Below are positions 7,934 to 16,459 of a DNA stretch of 36,274 bases, one piece after another (position 1 is the first letter of the stretch; each line of letters starts with the position of its first letter). The notes beneath the pieces are model-generated. The model saw only the letters and a program-made list of their open reading frames with translations. It made no database searches and was not told the DNA's origin. The translations under genes were made by a program, and so were the position numbers. Source of the DNA: Pseudomonadota bacterium. GTDB taxonomy: Bacteria > Pseudomonadota > Alphaproteobacteria > Rhizobiales > Rhizobiaceae. The stretch covers positions 1 through 36,274 of the forward strand of contig JAEWDP010000152.1 of NCBI GenBank assembly GCA_023390055.1, written 5' to 3'.

Positions 7934-9889
7934 TCAATCCTCAATGCAGAATGTAACGGAACGGGGCGGTGCTGATCCGTTCCATTGCCGTGCATCCGGC
8001 AGGATGATCCATGCGCCTTCGGGCAATACGAATGGTCGTTCGCTATTGTCTCTGTTGAAAGCGATAGCGATGCGGGCAGGGCGCTGGGCCAGCCGGTCAT
8101 AGGTGTTCATGATAACGGCAAGCGCAAAAGATTCGGGAAGGTTCCAGTCATCTTCTCTCATGAACTCTCCTGTTGGCTTGTACCACTCGATGTCGCCGTC
8201 GGTACCTAAGAAGAACTCATCCTGCGAAAACACCGTGAAGCGCTTGCGAATAGCCGCTACTACGGCAGTATGGTTCACGAGTGCTTCATCCAGCAGGCTC
8301 CAATTGAGCCACGTAATCTCGTTGTCCTGGCAATAGGCATTATTGTTGCCGAACTGGCTACGACCGCCTTCATCTCCGGCAGTCAACATGATCGTGCCAC
8401 GTGTGGCAAAAAGCGTCGACAACAAGGCTATTACGTCATGTCGCCTTGCCATGCGGACAGAAAGGTCGTCAGTTTCTCCCTCGATACCGTTGTTCCAGGA
8501 GAAATTGTCGCGGTGCCCATCACGGTTTTCTTCACCATTGGCTTCGTTGTGCCGCTTCTCGTACGAGACCATATCCATCAGTGTAAAGCCGTCATGTGCG
8601 GCAATGAAATTGACGCTGCGGGTACGATGATTTCCTCGTCGTGCGAATATGTCGGAAGAACCGGCAAGTCGTGTGGCAAGACTGCCCAATGTCTCGCCGT
8701 CGCCTCGCCAGAAGCGGCGGATATCGTCGCGCGCGCGATCATTCCATTCCAGAAAAGGTGGCGGGAAGTTTCCCAACTGGTAGCCGCCAGGTCCGATATC
8801 CCACGGCTCGGCGACAAATAGGCGATCGGAAAGGAGGGGGTCATCGATTATCTTCTGCAAGGTTTCACTATGCGGTGAAAACCCTTCCGGCACACGTCCG
8901 AGGATTGTAGCAAGATCGAAACGAAAACCGTCAATGCCAGCATGCATAACGAAATGACGCAGGCTGTCGATAATGAGTTGACGGATAAAGGGGTGGTCGC
9001 ATGCAATCGTATTGCCGGTTCCGCTATCATTGACCGGTGTGCCTGGATCGCCTTTGATGTGCCGGAAGGCATTGAGATTGTCTAGGCCCCGAAGTGAAAG
9101 TGTTGGGCCTGCCCGGTCGCCCTCGCCGGTGTGATTGAAAACGAGATCGAGAATGACGCGTATACCTTCGCGATGGAGGGCAGCCACCGTCTCGCGCAAT
9201 TCCTGTACACCGCCAGGCACGAGACGTGGATCCAACGTCATGAAACCCACCGGATTGTAGCCCCAGCCATTGGTGAGGCCAAGTGGCGGCAGGTGGCGCT
9301 CGTCGATCCACGCGGTAATCGGCATCAGTTCAACGACATCAACGCCGATCCGTTTGAGGTGCGCGATAATGGCTGGATTTGCAAGCGCAGCAACCGTACC
9401 GCTCTGGTGTTCAGGGATCTGCGGATGAAGTACTGTAAATGGCTTGACTGCCACCTCATAGATTAGGCTGCCGCTGATGAACTGTGGGTTATCTTTTGGT
9501 ACTTGCAAGTGTTGCCGGATGACTGCCTTCGGCATCAAAGCGGCTGTATCTGCACCAAAATGCGCCAACTGCCTATTGTAGACAAAGGGCCTGTCTATCT
9601 CAGTCGCATACGGGTCGAGCAAGAGTTTCGAGGGATCAAACCAGAGGCCATTGCCGGGGTCATATGTACCGTGAGCCCGATATCCATATCGCAGATTGGC
9701 TCCAGCCCGGGGAACCGTCAGCCGATGCACATGATCCGCTCCTGATACCATGGGGAGGCAGGCGATCTGCCTCTCTCCTTCTTCATCGAACAGGCAGAGT
9801 TCCACCTTGTGTGCATGCTGAGACCATACAGCGAAGTCGGTACTTTTCGATGACAGTGTGACGCCGCCCTGTCCTTGTTTACTCATCAT
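7934..9889 (-). CDS. glgX: Glycogen debranching enzyme (GH13, isoamylase type)
   Basis: This 651-residue GH13 enzyme hydrolyses alpha-1,6 branches of phosphorylase-limited glycogen in the cytoplasm. It has an N-terminal carbohydrate-binding domain and then the catalytic barrel: LVFNHTGEGD, the nucleophile in GIDGFRFDLA (Asp325), the acid/base in FVAEPWD (Glu361) and AAHDGFTL (His432, Asp433). The GYQLGNFPPPFLEWNDR and HNEANGEENRDG segments are specific to GlgX and TreX rather than to alpha-amylase. Its start overlaps the end of pgm. A TTG at 9895, or ATG at 9889 or 9886, could initiate; none has a strong ribosome binding site, so coupling to pgm translation is likely. It is the last gene of the glycogen operon. 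Confidence 0.95.
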   Translation of the reverse strand: MMSKQGQGGVTLSSKSTDFAVWSQHAHKVELCLFDEEGERQIACLPMVSGADHVHRLTVPRAGANLRYGYRAHGTYDPGNGLWFDPSKLLLDPYATEIDRPFVYNRQLAHFGADTAALMPKAVIRQHLQVPKDNPQFISGSLIYEVAVKPFTVLHPQIPEHQSGTVAALANPAIIAHLKRIGVDVVELMPITAWIDERHLPPLGLTNGWGYNPVGFMTLDPRLVPGGVQELRETVAALHREGIRVILDLVFNHTGEGDRAGPTLSLRGLDNLNAFRHIKGDPGTPVNDSGTGNTIACDHPFIRQLIIDSLRHFVMHAGIDGFRFDLATILGRVPEGFSPHSETLQKIIDDPLLSDRLFVAEPWDIGPGGYQLGNFPPPFLEWNDRARDDIRRFWRGDGETLGSLATRLAGSSDIFARRGNHRTRSVNFIAAHDGFTLMDMVSYEKRHNEANGEENRDGHRDNFSWNNGIEGETDDLSVRMARRHDVIALLSTLFATRGTIMLTAGDEGGRSQFGNNNAYCQDNEITWLNWSLLDEALVNHTAVVAAIRKRFTVFSQDEFFLGTDGDIEWYKPTGEFMREDDWNLPESFALAVIMNTYDRLAQRPARIAIAFNRDNSERPFVLPEGAWIILPDARQWNGSAPPRSVTFCIED

Positions 9890-9891
9890 GG

Positions 9892-11520
9892 TCAAGTAAT
9901 AACGCTGGGTCGGTCGCGGCCGGTATGCCCGCGAATATCCGCGATGTGCTCGGCGATTGCAATGAGATCTGCAAGTGCTTTTTGTGTTTCGATGCCATGA
10001 AGTAATGTGTCCGGCTCATAACGCTCTATATAAACGCGAAGTGTTGCACCAGACGTACCGGTCCCGGACAGACGGAAAACGATACGTGAACCACATTCGA
10101 ACAGGATGCGGATACCCTGCTTGCTACTGATGGACCCGTCGATCGGGTCAGTATAGGTGAAGTCGTCAGCGGCTGCGATCTTCCTGCCGCCATGGATTTT
10201 GCCGGGAAGAGCGGACAGTTTGTTGCGAAGTGTTTCCATGAGTTCGTTGGCGGCATCCGTATCGACTTCTTCATAATCGTGACGAGAGTAATAGTTCCGA
10301 CCGAACTCGGCCCAGTGTTCGCGTACGATCTCGGCCGTACTCTGTCTGCGCTTTGCGATAATGTTCAACCAGAACAGAATAGCCCAGAGACCATCCTTTT
10401 CACGGACATGAGCGGAACTGGTACCAAAACTCTCTTCTCCACAGATGGAAACTTTTCCAGCATCCATCAGATTTCCGAAGAACTTCCAACCGGTTGGTGT
10501 CTCGTAGCTTCCTATGCCGAGCTTTTCTGCCACGCGATCGGCAGCTGCGCTCGTCGGCATTGAACGGGCAACGCCGAAAATGCCATTGGCATAACCCGGT
10601 GCACAGGTCGCATTGGCGGCAATGATGGCGAGACTGTCGGACGGCGTTACGAACATGCCTTTGCCAACGACCATGTTCCGATCGCCATCTCCGTCGGAGG
10701 CGGCACCAAAATCGGGACCGTCGGGTCTCATGACGTCGTCGTAGAGGTCCTTTGCATGGACGAGATTGGGGTCCGGATGGTGCCCTCCAAAATCAGGCAG
10801 GGGAATGAAATTGCGAACCGACCCTGCTGGTGCTCCAAGACGCCTTTCGATAATTTCCTTTGCATAAGGTCCGGTAACCGCTCCCATGGAATCCATGACG
10901 ACACGGAAGCCACCCGCAATCAATGTGCGGATTGCATCAAAGTCAAAAAGTTCCTCCATGAGGATCGCGTAGTCGGTGACCGGATCGATCACCTCGACCG
11001 ACATTCCGGCAACCTCGGTTGTCCCAAGCCTGTCGAGATCTACGTCGGCAACATCTGCAATCTTATACTCATTGATGATCTTGGAACGTTCAAAGATGGC
11101 TTCGGTTATCTTTTCCGGTGCGGGGCCGCCATTTCCGATGTTATACTTGATGCCGAAATCTTCGTTTGGGCCACCCGGATTATGGCTCGCGGAGAGGATT
11201 ATGCCGCCGAAAGCATTATACTTGCGGATTATGTTGGAGGCCGCAGGTGTGGAAATGATTCCGCCTTGGCCAACCAATATTCTTCCGAAACCGGCAGCCG
11301 CCGCCATTTTAATCGTCTTTTGTATGACTTCGCGATTGTAATAGCGGCCGTCACCACCGAGCACGAGGGTCTGACCCTCGAAGCCTTCCAGTGAATCGAA
11401 GATCGATTGTATGAAGTTCTCCGCATAATTTTCCTGAGCAAATACAGGTACTTTTTTCCGGAGGCCGGAAGTTCCGGGCTTCTGATCCTTGTATGGAGCG
11501 GTCGGAACAGTCCTGATCAT
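9892..11520 (-). CDS. pgm: Phosphoglucomutase
   Basis: This 542-residue alpha-D-phosphohexomutase interconverts glucose-1-phosphate and glucose-6-phosphate, linking glycogen turnover with glycolysis and with nucleotide-sugar synthesis. The N-terminal KPGTSGLRKKV, the phosphoserine loop SASHNPGG (Ser112), the metal loop SDGDGDRN and the sugar-binding CGEESFGTSS are all present. The C-terminal FRLSGTGTSGATLRVYIE is the phosphate-binding loop. It follows glgA with a 3-base gap and its stop overlaps the glgX start region. A pgm between glgA and glgX is a common rhizobial arrangement. Confidence 0.97.
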   Translation of the reverse strand: MIRTVPTAPYKDQKPGTSGLRKKVPVFAQENYAENFIQSIFDSLEGFEGQTLVLGGDGRYYNREVIQKTIKMAAAAGFGRILVGQGGIISTPAASNIIRKYNAFGGIILSASHNPGGPNEDFGIKYNIGNGGPAPEKITEAIFERSKIINEYKIADVADVDLDRLGTTEVAGMSVEVIDPVTDYAILMEELFDFDAIRTLIAGGFRVVMDSMGAVTGPYAKEIIERRLGAPAGSVRNFIPLPDFGGHHPDPNLVHAKDLYDDVMRPDGPDFGAASDGDGDRNMVVGKGMFVTPSDSLAIIAANATCAPGYANGIFGVARSMPTSAAADRVAEKLGIGSYETPTGWKFFGNLMDAGKVSICGEESFGTSSAHVREKDGLWAILFWLNIIAKRRQSTAEIVREHWAEFGRNYYSRHDYEEVDTDAANELMETLRNKLSALPGKIHGGRKIAAADDFTYTDPIDGSISSKQGIRILFECGSRIVFRLSGTGTSGATLRVYIERYEPDTLLHGIETQKALADLIAIAEHIADIRGHTGRDRPSVIT

Positions 11521-11523
11521 TGT

Positions 11524-12966
11524 TTAGCGGCCTTTCGTTATAAGACTTGAATAAAGCTGGGCATACAGTTTGGCGCTCTTTTCCCAGGAGACGTCCGCTT
11601 TCATGCCTTGCCTTTGCATGTTCATCCACGTCTTGTTGTCAGCATAGAGGCGAAATGTCCGGCGAAGTGCACGGCGCAAGCCATCTGCAGTCGTCGCACT
11701 GATGCAAATCCCGGTCGCGGCGCGAGCGGCCAGTGCGGCCGGATTGGCATCGATAATGGTATCGTTCAATCCACCTGTGCGTGTCACTATCGGTACGCAG
11801 CCGTAGCGAAGGCCGTAAAGTTGAGTAAGACCGCACGGCTCAAAGCGCGACGGAATAATGATGGCATCGGCGCCGGCTTGCATGCGATGGGACAGGGGTT
11901 CGTTATACCCGGTCGAGATTGCGACCCGACCCGGGTGGCGAACGGCTGCGGCATGGAAGGCACCCTCCAGCGCGGCATCCCCAGAGCCGAGGACAGCGAG
12001 ACGCCCACCCTGGGCCACGATTTCATCGGTGACCTCCACGAGTAAATCAATCCCTTTTTGCCAGGTAAGGCGGGAAATGACGCAGAAGAGCGGGCTACTG
12101 TCCTGATCCAGGCCGAACTGTTGGCCAAGCAGGTGCTTGTTCTTTGAACGTGTCTTGAGATTTCCGACGCCGTAGCAAGTTTCGATCAGTGGATCGTTTT
12201 GCGGATTCCACACCTGCGTGTCTATCCCGTTGACAATGCCATGCAGATCCGCAGATCTGGCGGCGAGTACGCCTTCGAGACCCATTCCAAACTCGGGTGT
12301 CAGTATTTCCTCGGCATAAGTTGGACTGACCGTGTTGATGGCGCTGGCTGATTGCAAACCCGCCTTCAGGAAGCCAACGCCACCATAATACTCGACGCCG
12401 TCAATTCGAAAGGCGCGATGGGGCAGACCGAGCATCGGAAATGTGTCGGCCCCCCATTGTCCCTGGAAGGCGATGTTGTGAATTGTCATGAGGCTCGGAA
12501 CGGATGCTCGATCACTATAGCGCAAATAGGCTGGCAACAAACCCGCTTGCCAGTCGTGAACATGCACGAGATCCGGGACCCAGCCGCTCATGGCGCCCAG
12601 CGCGATTTCTGCCCCGGCCCTGGACAAGGCTGCAAAGCGGCGCCAGTTATCGGGATGTTCCTGTCCGAACGCGTCAACATAGGGGCCTCCCGGGCGGTCA
12701 TAGAGTTCGGGAACGTCAAGGATCAACAGATCCAGTTCCTGATATTTCGCTTCGAGTACTCTTGCCGGTTGCCCGAGGAGGTCATCGAAGACCACGCATG
12801 GACGTGGCCTTTTGATATGTTTCATGACCGATGGGTAGCCCGGTACAAGAGTTCGCGTGCGGATACCATGACGGGTGAGCGCGAGCGGCAAGGCGCCAAC
12901 GACGTCGGCAAGGCCACCCGTCTTGATGAGTGGATAGACTTCAGAGGCTACCGAAAGAATATTCAT
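11524..12966 (-). CDS. glgA: Glycogen synthase (ADP-glucose, GT5)
   Basis: This 480-residue GT5 glycosyltransferase elongates alpha-1,4-glucan chains from ADP-glucose. The N-terminal VASEVYPLIKTGGLADVVGA contains the KTGGL ADP-glucose-binding motif (Lys15). HVHDWQAGLLPAYLR and the C-terminal PSRFEPCGLTQLYG and TGGLNDTI motifs are also standard. Length is normal for bacterial GlgA. It starts four bases after the glgC stop and ends three bases before the pgm start, consistent with one polycistronic message. It acts on the product of GlgC and provides linear chains for GlgB. Confidence 0.97.
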   Translation of the reverse strand: MNILSVASEVYPLIKTGGLADVVGALPLALTRHGIRTRTLVPGYPSVMKHIKRPRPCVVFDDLLGQPARVLEAKYQELDLLILDVPELYDRPGGPYVDAFGQEHPDNWRRFAALSRAGAEIALGAMSGWVPDLVHVHDWQAGLLPAYLRYSDRASVPSLMTIHNIAFQGQWGADTFPMLGLPHRAFRIDGVEYYGGVGFLKAGLQSASAINTVSPTYAEEILTPEFGMGLEGVLAARSADLHGIVNGIDTQVWNPQNDPLIETCYGVGNLKTRSKNKHLLGQQFGLDQDSSPLFCVISRLTWQKGIDLLVEVTDEIVAQGGRLAVLGSGDAALEGAFHAAAVRHPGRVAISTGYNEPLSHRMQAGADAIIIPSRFEPCGLTQLYGLRYGCVPIVTRTGGLNDTIIDANPAALAARAATGICISATTADGLRRALRRTFRLYADNKTWMNMQRQGMKADVSWEKSAKLYAQLYSSLITKGR

Positions 12967-12970
12967 GCCC

Positions 12971-14233
12971 CTATAAACCCAATCTGTCGATCATCGGTTG
13001 GGTGATCAGGCAGATGCCGTTACCGGTTCGACGGAAACGTGTGGCGTCGACTTCCGGGTCCTCGCCAACGACCAGTCCTTCGGGGATTGTCACGTTGGAA
13101 TCGATTACAACATTGCGCAGCTGTGCTCGCCGGCCAATACGGACATTTGGTAACACAACGGCGTCTTCAAGTCGGGAATAGGAATTGGCACGAACCCCAG
13201 TGAAGAGAAGACTGCGATGGAGTGTCGAACCCGAGATGATACAGTCACCGGCGACAACAGATGAAATGGCCGAGCCACGACGATCTTCGTCGTCATGAAC
13301 GAATTTGGCTGGCGGTGTGATCTCTGCATAGGTCCAGATCGGCCATGACTTGTCATAAATATCAAGCTCCGGCAGCACGGCCGTCAGATCAATATTTGCC
13401 TGCCAATAGGCTTCGATCGTACCGACATCGCGCCAATAGGCTTCGTTTTCGAAATCAGAACGAACACAGGAATTGGTGAAGCGATGAGCGACTGCCTTGC
13501 CGTTCTTTACGATCCAGGGAATGATATCCTTGCCGAAGTCGCGGCTCGATGATGTGTCCGCAGCATCCCGTTTCAGAGCCTCAAAGAGGAATTTGGTATG
13601 GAAGACATAGATGCCCATCGACGCGAGCGCGAAATCAGGCTTGTCCGGCATGCCAGGAGGATCGGCCGGTTTTTCTACAAAGTCCATGATCCTGTCCTTG
13701 GTGTCGACGTGCATGACACCAAATCCGGTCGCTTCCATGCGCGGGACTTCTAGGCAACCTATGGTAACGTCCGCGCCGGAATCAACATGCTGCTGGAGCA
13801 TGTATTCGTAATCCATCTTATAGACGTGGTCGCCGGCAAGAATGACCATGTATTCCGGGCTGTAGGAGTCAATAATGTCGATGTTTTGATACACCGCATC
13901 GGCGGTGCCTTCATACCATTGTGTTTCGGAGACACGCTGCGAAGCGGGCAGAATGTCAAAACTCTCATTCCGCTCTGGGCGCAGAAAACCCCATCCACGC
14001 TGCATGTGGCGTATCAGTGAATGAGCTTTGTACTGGGTTGCGACGCCGATGCGGCGAATGCCGGAATTCAGTGCATTGGAAAGGGCAAAGTCGATAATGC
14101 GGGCCTTGCCACCAAAATAGACCGCCGGTTTGGCGCGGCGGTCAGTTAGTTCCTTCAGGCGACTTCCGCGTCCGCCGGCGAGCACATATGCCATCGCATC
14201 GCGCGCCAGAGGCTGATATCGTTTCTTGTGCAT
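12971..14233 (-). CDS. glgC: Glucose-1-phosphate adenylyltransferase
   Basis: This 420-residue ADP-glucose pyrophosphorylase makes ADP-glucose from glucose-1-P and ATP, the committed and allosterically controlled step of bacterial glycogen synthesis. Visible motifs are YVLAGGRGSRLKELTDRRAKPAV (pyrophosphorylase loop plus activator region), ILAGDHVYKMDY, and VEKPADPPG. SDFENEAYWRDVGTIEAYWQA leads into the left-handed beta-helix at the C-terminus (GDCIISGSTLHRSLLFTGVR and following). Rhizobial enzymes of this class are typically activated by fructose-6-P and pyruvate. That is family knowledge, not visible here. It lies between glgB (12 bases upstream) and glgA (4 bases downstream). Confidence 0.97.
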   Translation of the reverse strand: MHKKRYQPLARDAMAYVLAGGRGSRLKELTDRRAKPAVYFGGKARIIDFALSNALNSGIRRIGVATQYKAHSLIRHMQRGWGFLRPERNESFDILPASQRVSETQWYEGTADAVYQNIDIIDSYSPEYMVILAGDHVYKMDYEYMLQQHVDSGADVTIGCLEVPRMEATGFGVMHVDTKDRIMDFVEKPADPPGMPDKPDFALASMGIYVFHTKFLFEALKRDAADTSSSRDFGKDIIPWIVKNGKAVAHRFTNSCVRSDFENEAYWRDVGTIEAYWQANIDLTAVLPELDIYDKSWPIWTYAEITPPAKFVHDDEDRRGSAISSVVAGDCIISGSTLHRSLLFTGVRANSYSRLEDAVVLPNVRIGRRAQLRNVVIDSNVTIPEGLVVGEDPEVDATRFRRTGNGICLITQPMIDRLGL

Positions 14234-14245
14234 TGTCCTCCCCCT

Positions 14246-16459
14246 TCAAGCTTGTTCCAGTTCCAGCATGATCGTTGCCAATGGTGGCAATGTTAACGAG
14301 ACGCCTATCGTGCCACCGGCATCCACGGCCTGTACGCGGCCACCGTTTCCCTTGCCACTGCCGCCGTAAATTTCAGCATCGGTGTTCAGAATTTCGCGCC
14401 AACGCCCTGCAACGGGTAGCGGGATGCGATGGTTCTCCCGGTATACAGGCGTGAAATTTGTGATGACGGCAACGGGTTTTTCTTCCGGTGCCATACGCAG
14501 CCATGCAAAGACTGAATTCTCGACATCATCGGCCACTAGCCATTGGAAACCTTCGGGTTCGCAGTCCCGCGCATGTAGGGCGGGTTTTGCCCGGTAGCAA
14601 AAGTTCAGGTCCCGGATCAGGCGACGCATCCCCTCATGCTGGTGGTAGTGCAGAAGGTCCCAGTCCAGCGCTGTCGATTCATTCCATTCGCTCCATTGGG
14701 CAAATTCCTGGCCCATGAACAGCAACTTCTTGCCTGGATAACCCCACATGAACGCGTAATAGGCGCGGAGATTGGCGAATTTCTGCCAATCATCGCCAGC
14801 CATCTTTGCAATCAGTGAGCCCTTCCCGTGAACCACTTCGTCGTGACTAAGTGGCAAAACGAAGTTCTCGGTAAAAGCGTATAATAGTCCGAAGGTGATT
14901 TCATTGTGGTGAAATCTGCGATGTACCGGCTCACGCTTCAGATAATTCAGCGTGTCGTGCATGAAGCCCATGTTCCACTTGAAGCCAAAGCCCAGACCTC
15001 CTTCTTGTACTGGATGGGAAACCTTTGGCCATGACGTGGACTCCTCGGCAATTGTCATTACGCCAGGATGAGATCCGTAGGAGAGGGAATTGAGTTTTTG
15101 AAGGAATCGAACTGTTTCGAGGTTTTCACGCCCACCATATTCGTTCGGGATCCACTCGCCCGCCTTGCGGGAATAGTCGAGGTATAGCATTGACGCGACG
15201 GCATCGACCCGTAGCCCGTCGATATGAAATTTTTCGGCCCAGTAGAGCGCATTATTGATGAGATAGGAGACAACCTCCAGGCGGCCGAAATTATATATTG
15301 CAGTGTGCCAGTCCGGATGGAAGCCTTGACGCGGATCCTCGTGTTCGTAAAGCGCGGTACCATCAAACCGCCGCAGGCCATGTTCATCGATGGGGAAATG
15401 GGCGGGAACCCAGTCAAGGATGACGCCGATGCCGACCTTGTGGCAACCGTTGATAAAACGGGCGAAGCCTTGAGGATCTCCGAATCTAGCTGTCGGGGCG
15501 TAAAGTCCCGTTGTCTGGTATCCCCAGGATGGATCGTAGGGATGTTCGGTGATCGGTAAAAATTCGATGTGGGTGAATCCCATATCAGTTACATAAGGAA
15601 TGAGCCGTGAGGCAAGCTCATCCCAGGTCAGGAACGATCCGTCGTCGCGACGTTGCCATGATCCCGCATGTACTTCATAAATCGAGATTGGCTGACGTCG
15701 GTGATCTGCCGCTTTCCAGAACGCCTGATGGGCGTCGTCCTCCCATTCCTGCGTCAATTCCGGTGCCGCAAGTGATGCCGTTTCCGGTCGCAACTGTGCT
15801 CGACGGGCATAGGGATCGGCCTTTAAAAGAAGTTCACCATTCTTGCCGATGATTTCGAACTTGTAAGCGGAATTAACCGGTATGTCTGGTGCAAAGATCT
15901 CCCAGATGCCGGTATCTGCACGCAGCCGCATGACATGTTGACGGCCATCCCATCGATTGAAGTCGCCAACGAGCGACACACGCCGAGCGTTGGGAGCCCA
16001 CACCGCAAAATGGAAACCGTCAACACCTTCATGTCGAATTGGATGACAGCCCATCTTGTCGAAAAGACGCAAATGGGAGCCCTCGCGGACGAAGTAATCA
16101 TCCATAGGGCCAAGCACAGGCCCAAAACTGTATGGATCGGTGACTGCCCATTCATTGTCACCATGCCGGGCCCGATAACGGACCGGGCGAAGACCATCGA
16201 CTGTAACCGGGCCCTCAAAGAACCCGGCTCCATGTCGCATCCTGAGCGCTCCAAGGCGCTCTCCGTCCAGAGTGAAGGCGATAATCTCTTCTGCGCCAGG
16301 TACAAAGCAGCGGACGTGAAAACTGCCATCGGGCAGATTGTGCATACCAAGAACCGCGAAGGGATCGGAATGGCGACCCTCGAGAATTGCCGCAATCTCC
16401 GACATCGGAATTTCGCCAGGAGCTCTCCCGCCATCAATCGATTTTGGCGATGTGGTCAT
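14246..16459 (-). CDS. glgB: 1,4-alpha-glucan branching enzyme (GH13)
   Basis: This 737-residue branching enzyme cuts alpha-1,4 chains and re-attaches them through alpha-1,6 links. It carries an N-terminal domain and a CBM48 module (AVWAPNARRVSLVGDFNRWDG). The GH13 catalytic barrel follows: HPYDPSWGYQTTGLYAPTARFG, GLRVDAVASMLYLDYSR with the nucleophile Asp, TIAEESTSWP with the acid/base Glu, and LSHDEVVHGKGSL. The C-terminal beta domain ends at 14246. Its start codon shares one base with the glgP stop (TGATG), so translation is coupled. The full length includes the extended N-terminus found in many proteobacterial GlgB proteins. Confidence 0.97.
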   Translation of the reverse strand: MTTSPKSIDGGRAPGEIPMSEIAAILEGRHSDPFAVLGMHNLPDGSFHVRCFVPGAEEIIAFTLDGERLGALRMRHGAGFFEGPVTVDGLRPVRYRARHGDNEWAVTDPYSFGPVLGPMDDYFVREGSHLRLFDKMGCHPIRHEGVDGFHFAVWAPNARRVSLVGDFNRWDGRQHVMRLRADTGIWEIFAPDIPVNSAYKFEIIGKNGELLLKADPYARRAQLRPETASLAAPELTQEWEDDAHQAFWKAADHRRQPISIYEVHAGSWQRRDDGSFLTWDELASRLIPYVTDMGFTHIEFLPITEHPYDPSWGYQTTGLYAPTARFGDPQGFARFINGCHKVGIGVILDWVPAHFPIDEHGLRRFDGTALYEHEDPRQGFHPDWHTAIYNFGRLEVVSYLINNALYWAEKFHIDGLRVDAVASMLYLDYSRKAGEWIPNEYGGRENLETVRFLQKLNSLSYGSHPGVMTIAEESTSWPKVSHPVQEGGLGFGFKWNMGFMHDTLNYLKREPVHRRFHHNEITFGLLYAFTENFVLPLSHDEVVHGKGSLIAKMAGDDWQKFANLRAYYAFMWGYPGKKLLFMGQEFAQWSEWNESTALDWDLLHYHQHEGMRRLIRDLNFCYRAKPALHARDCEPEGFQWLVADDVENSVFAWLRMAPEEKPVAVITNFTPVYRENHRIPLPVAGRWREILNTDAEIYGGSGKGNGGRVQAVDAGGTIGVSLTLPPLATIMLELEQA

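Noticed and set aside
8270..8821. Plus-strand open frame of 183 codons
   Set aside because: Antisense shadow of glgX, which has complete GH13 motifs.
12352..13005. Plus-strand open frame of 217 codons
   Set aside because: Antisense shadow of glgA and the end of glgC.
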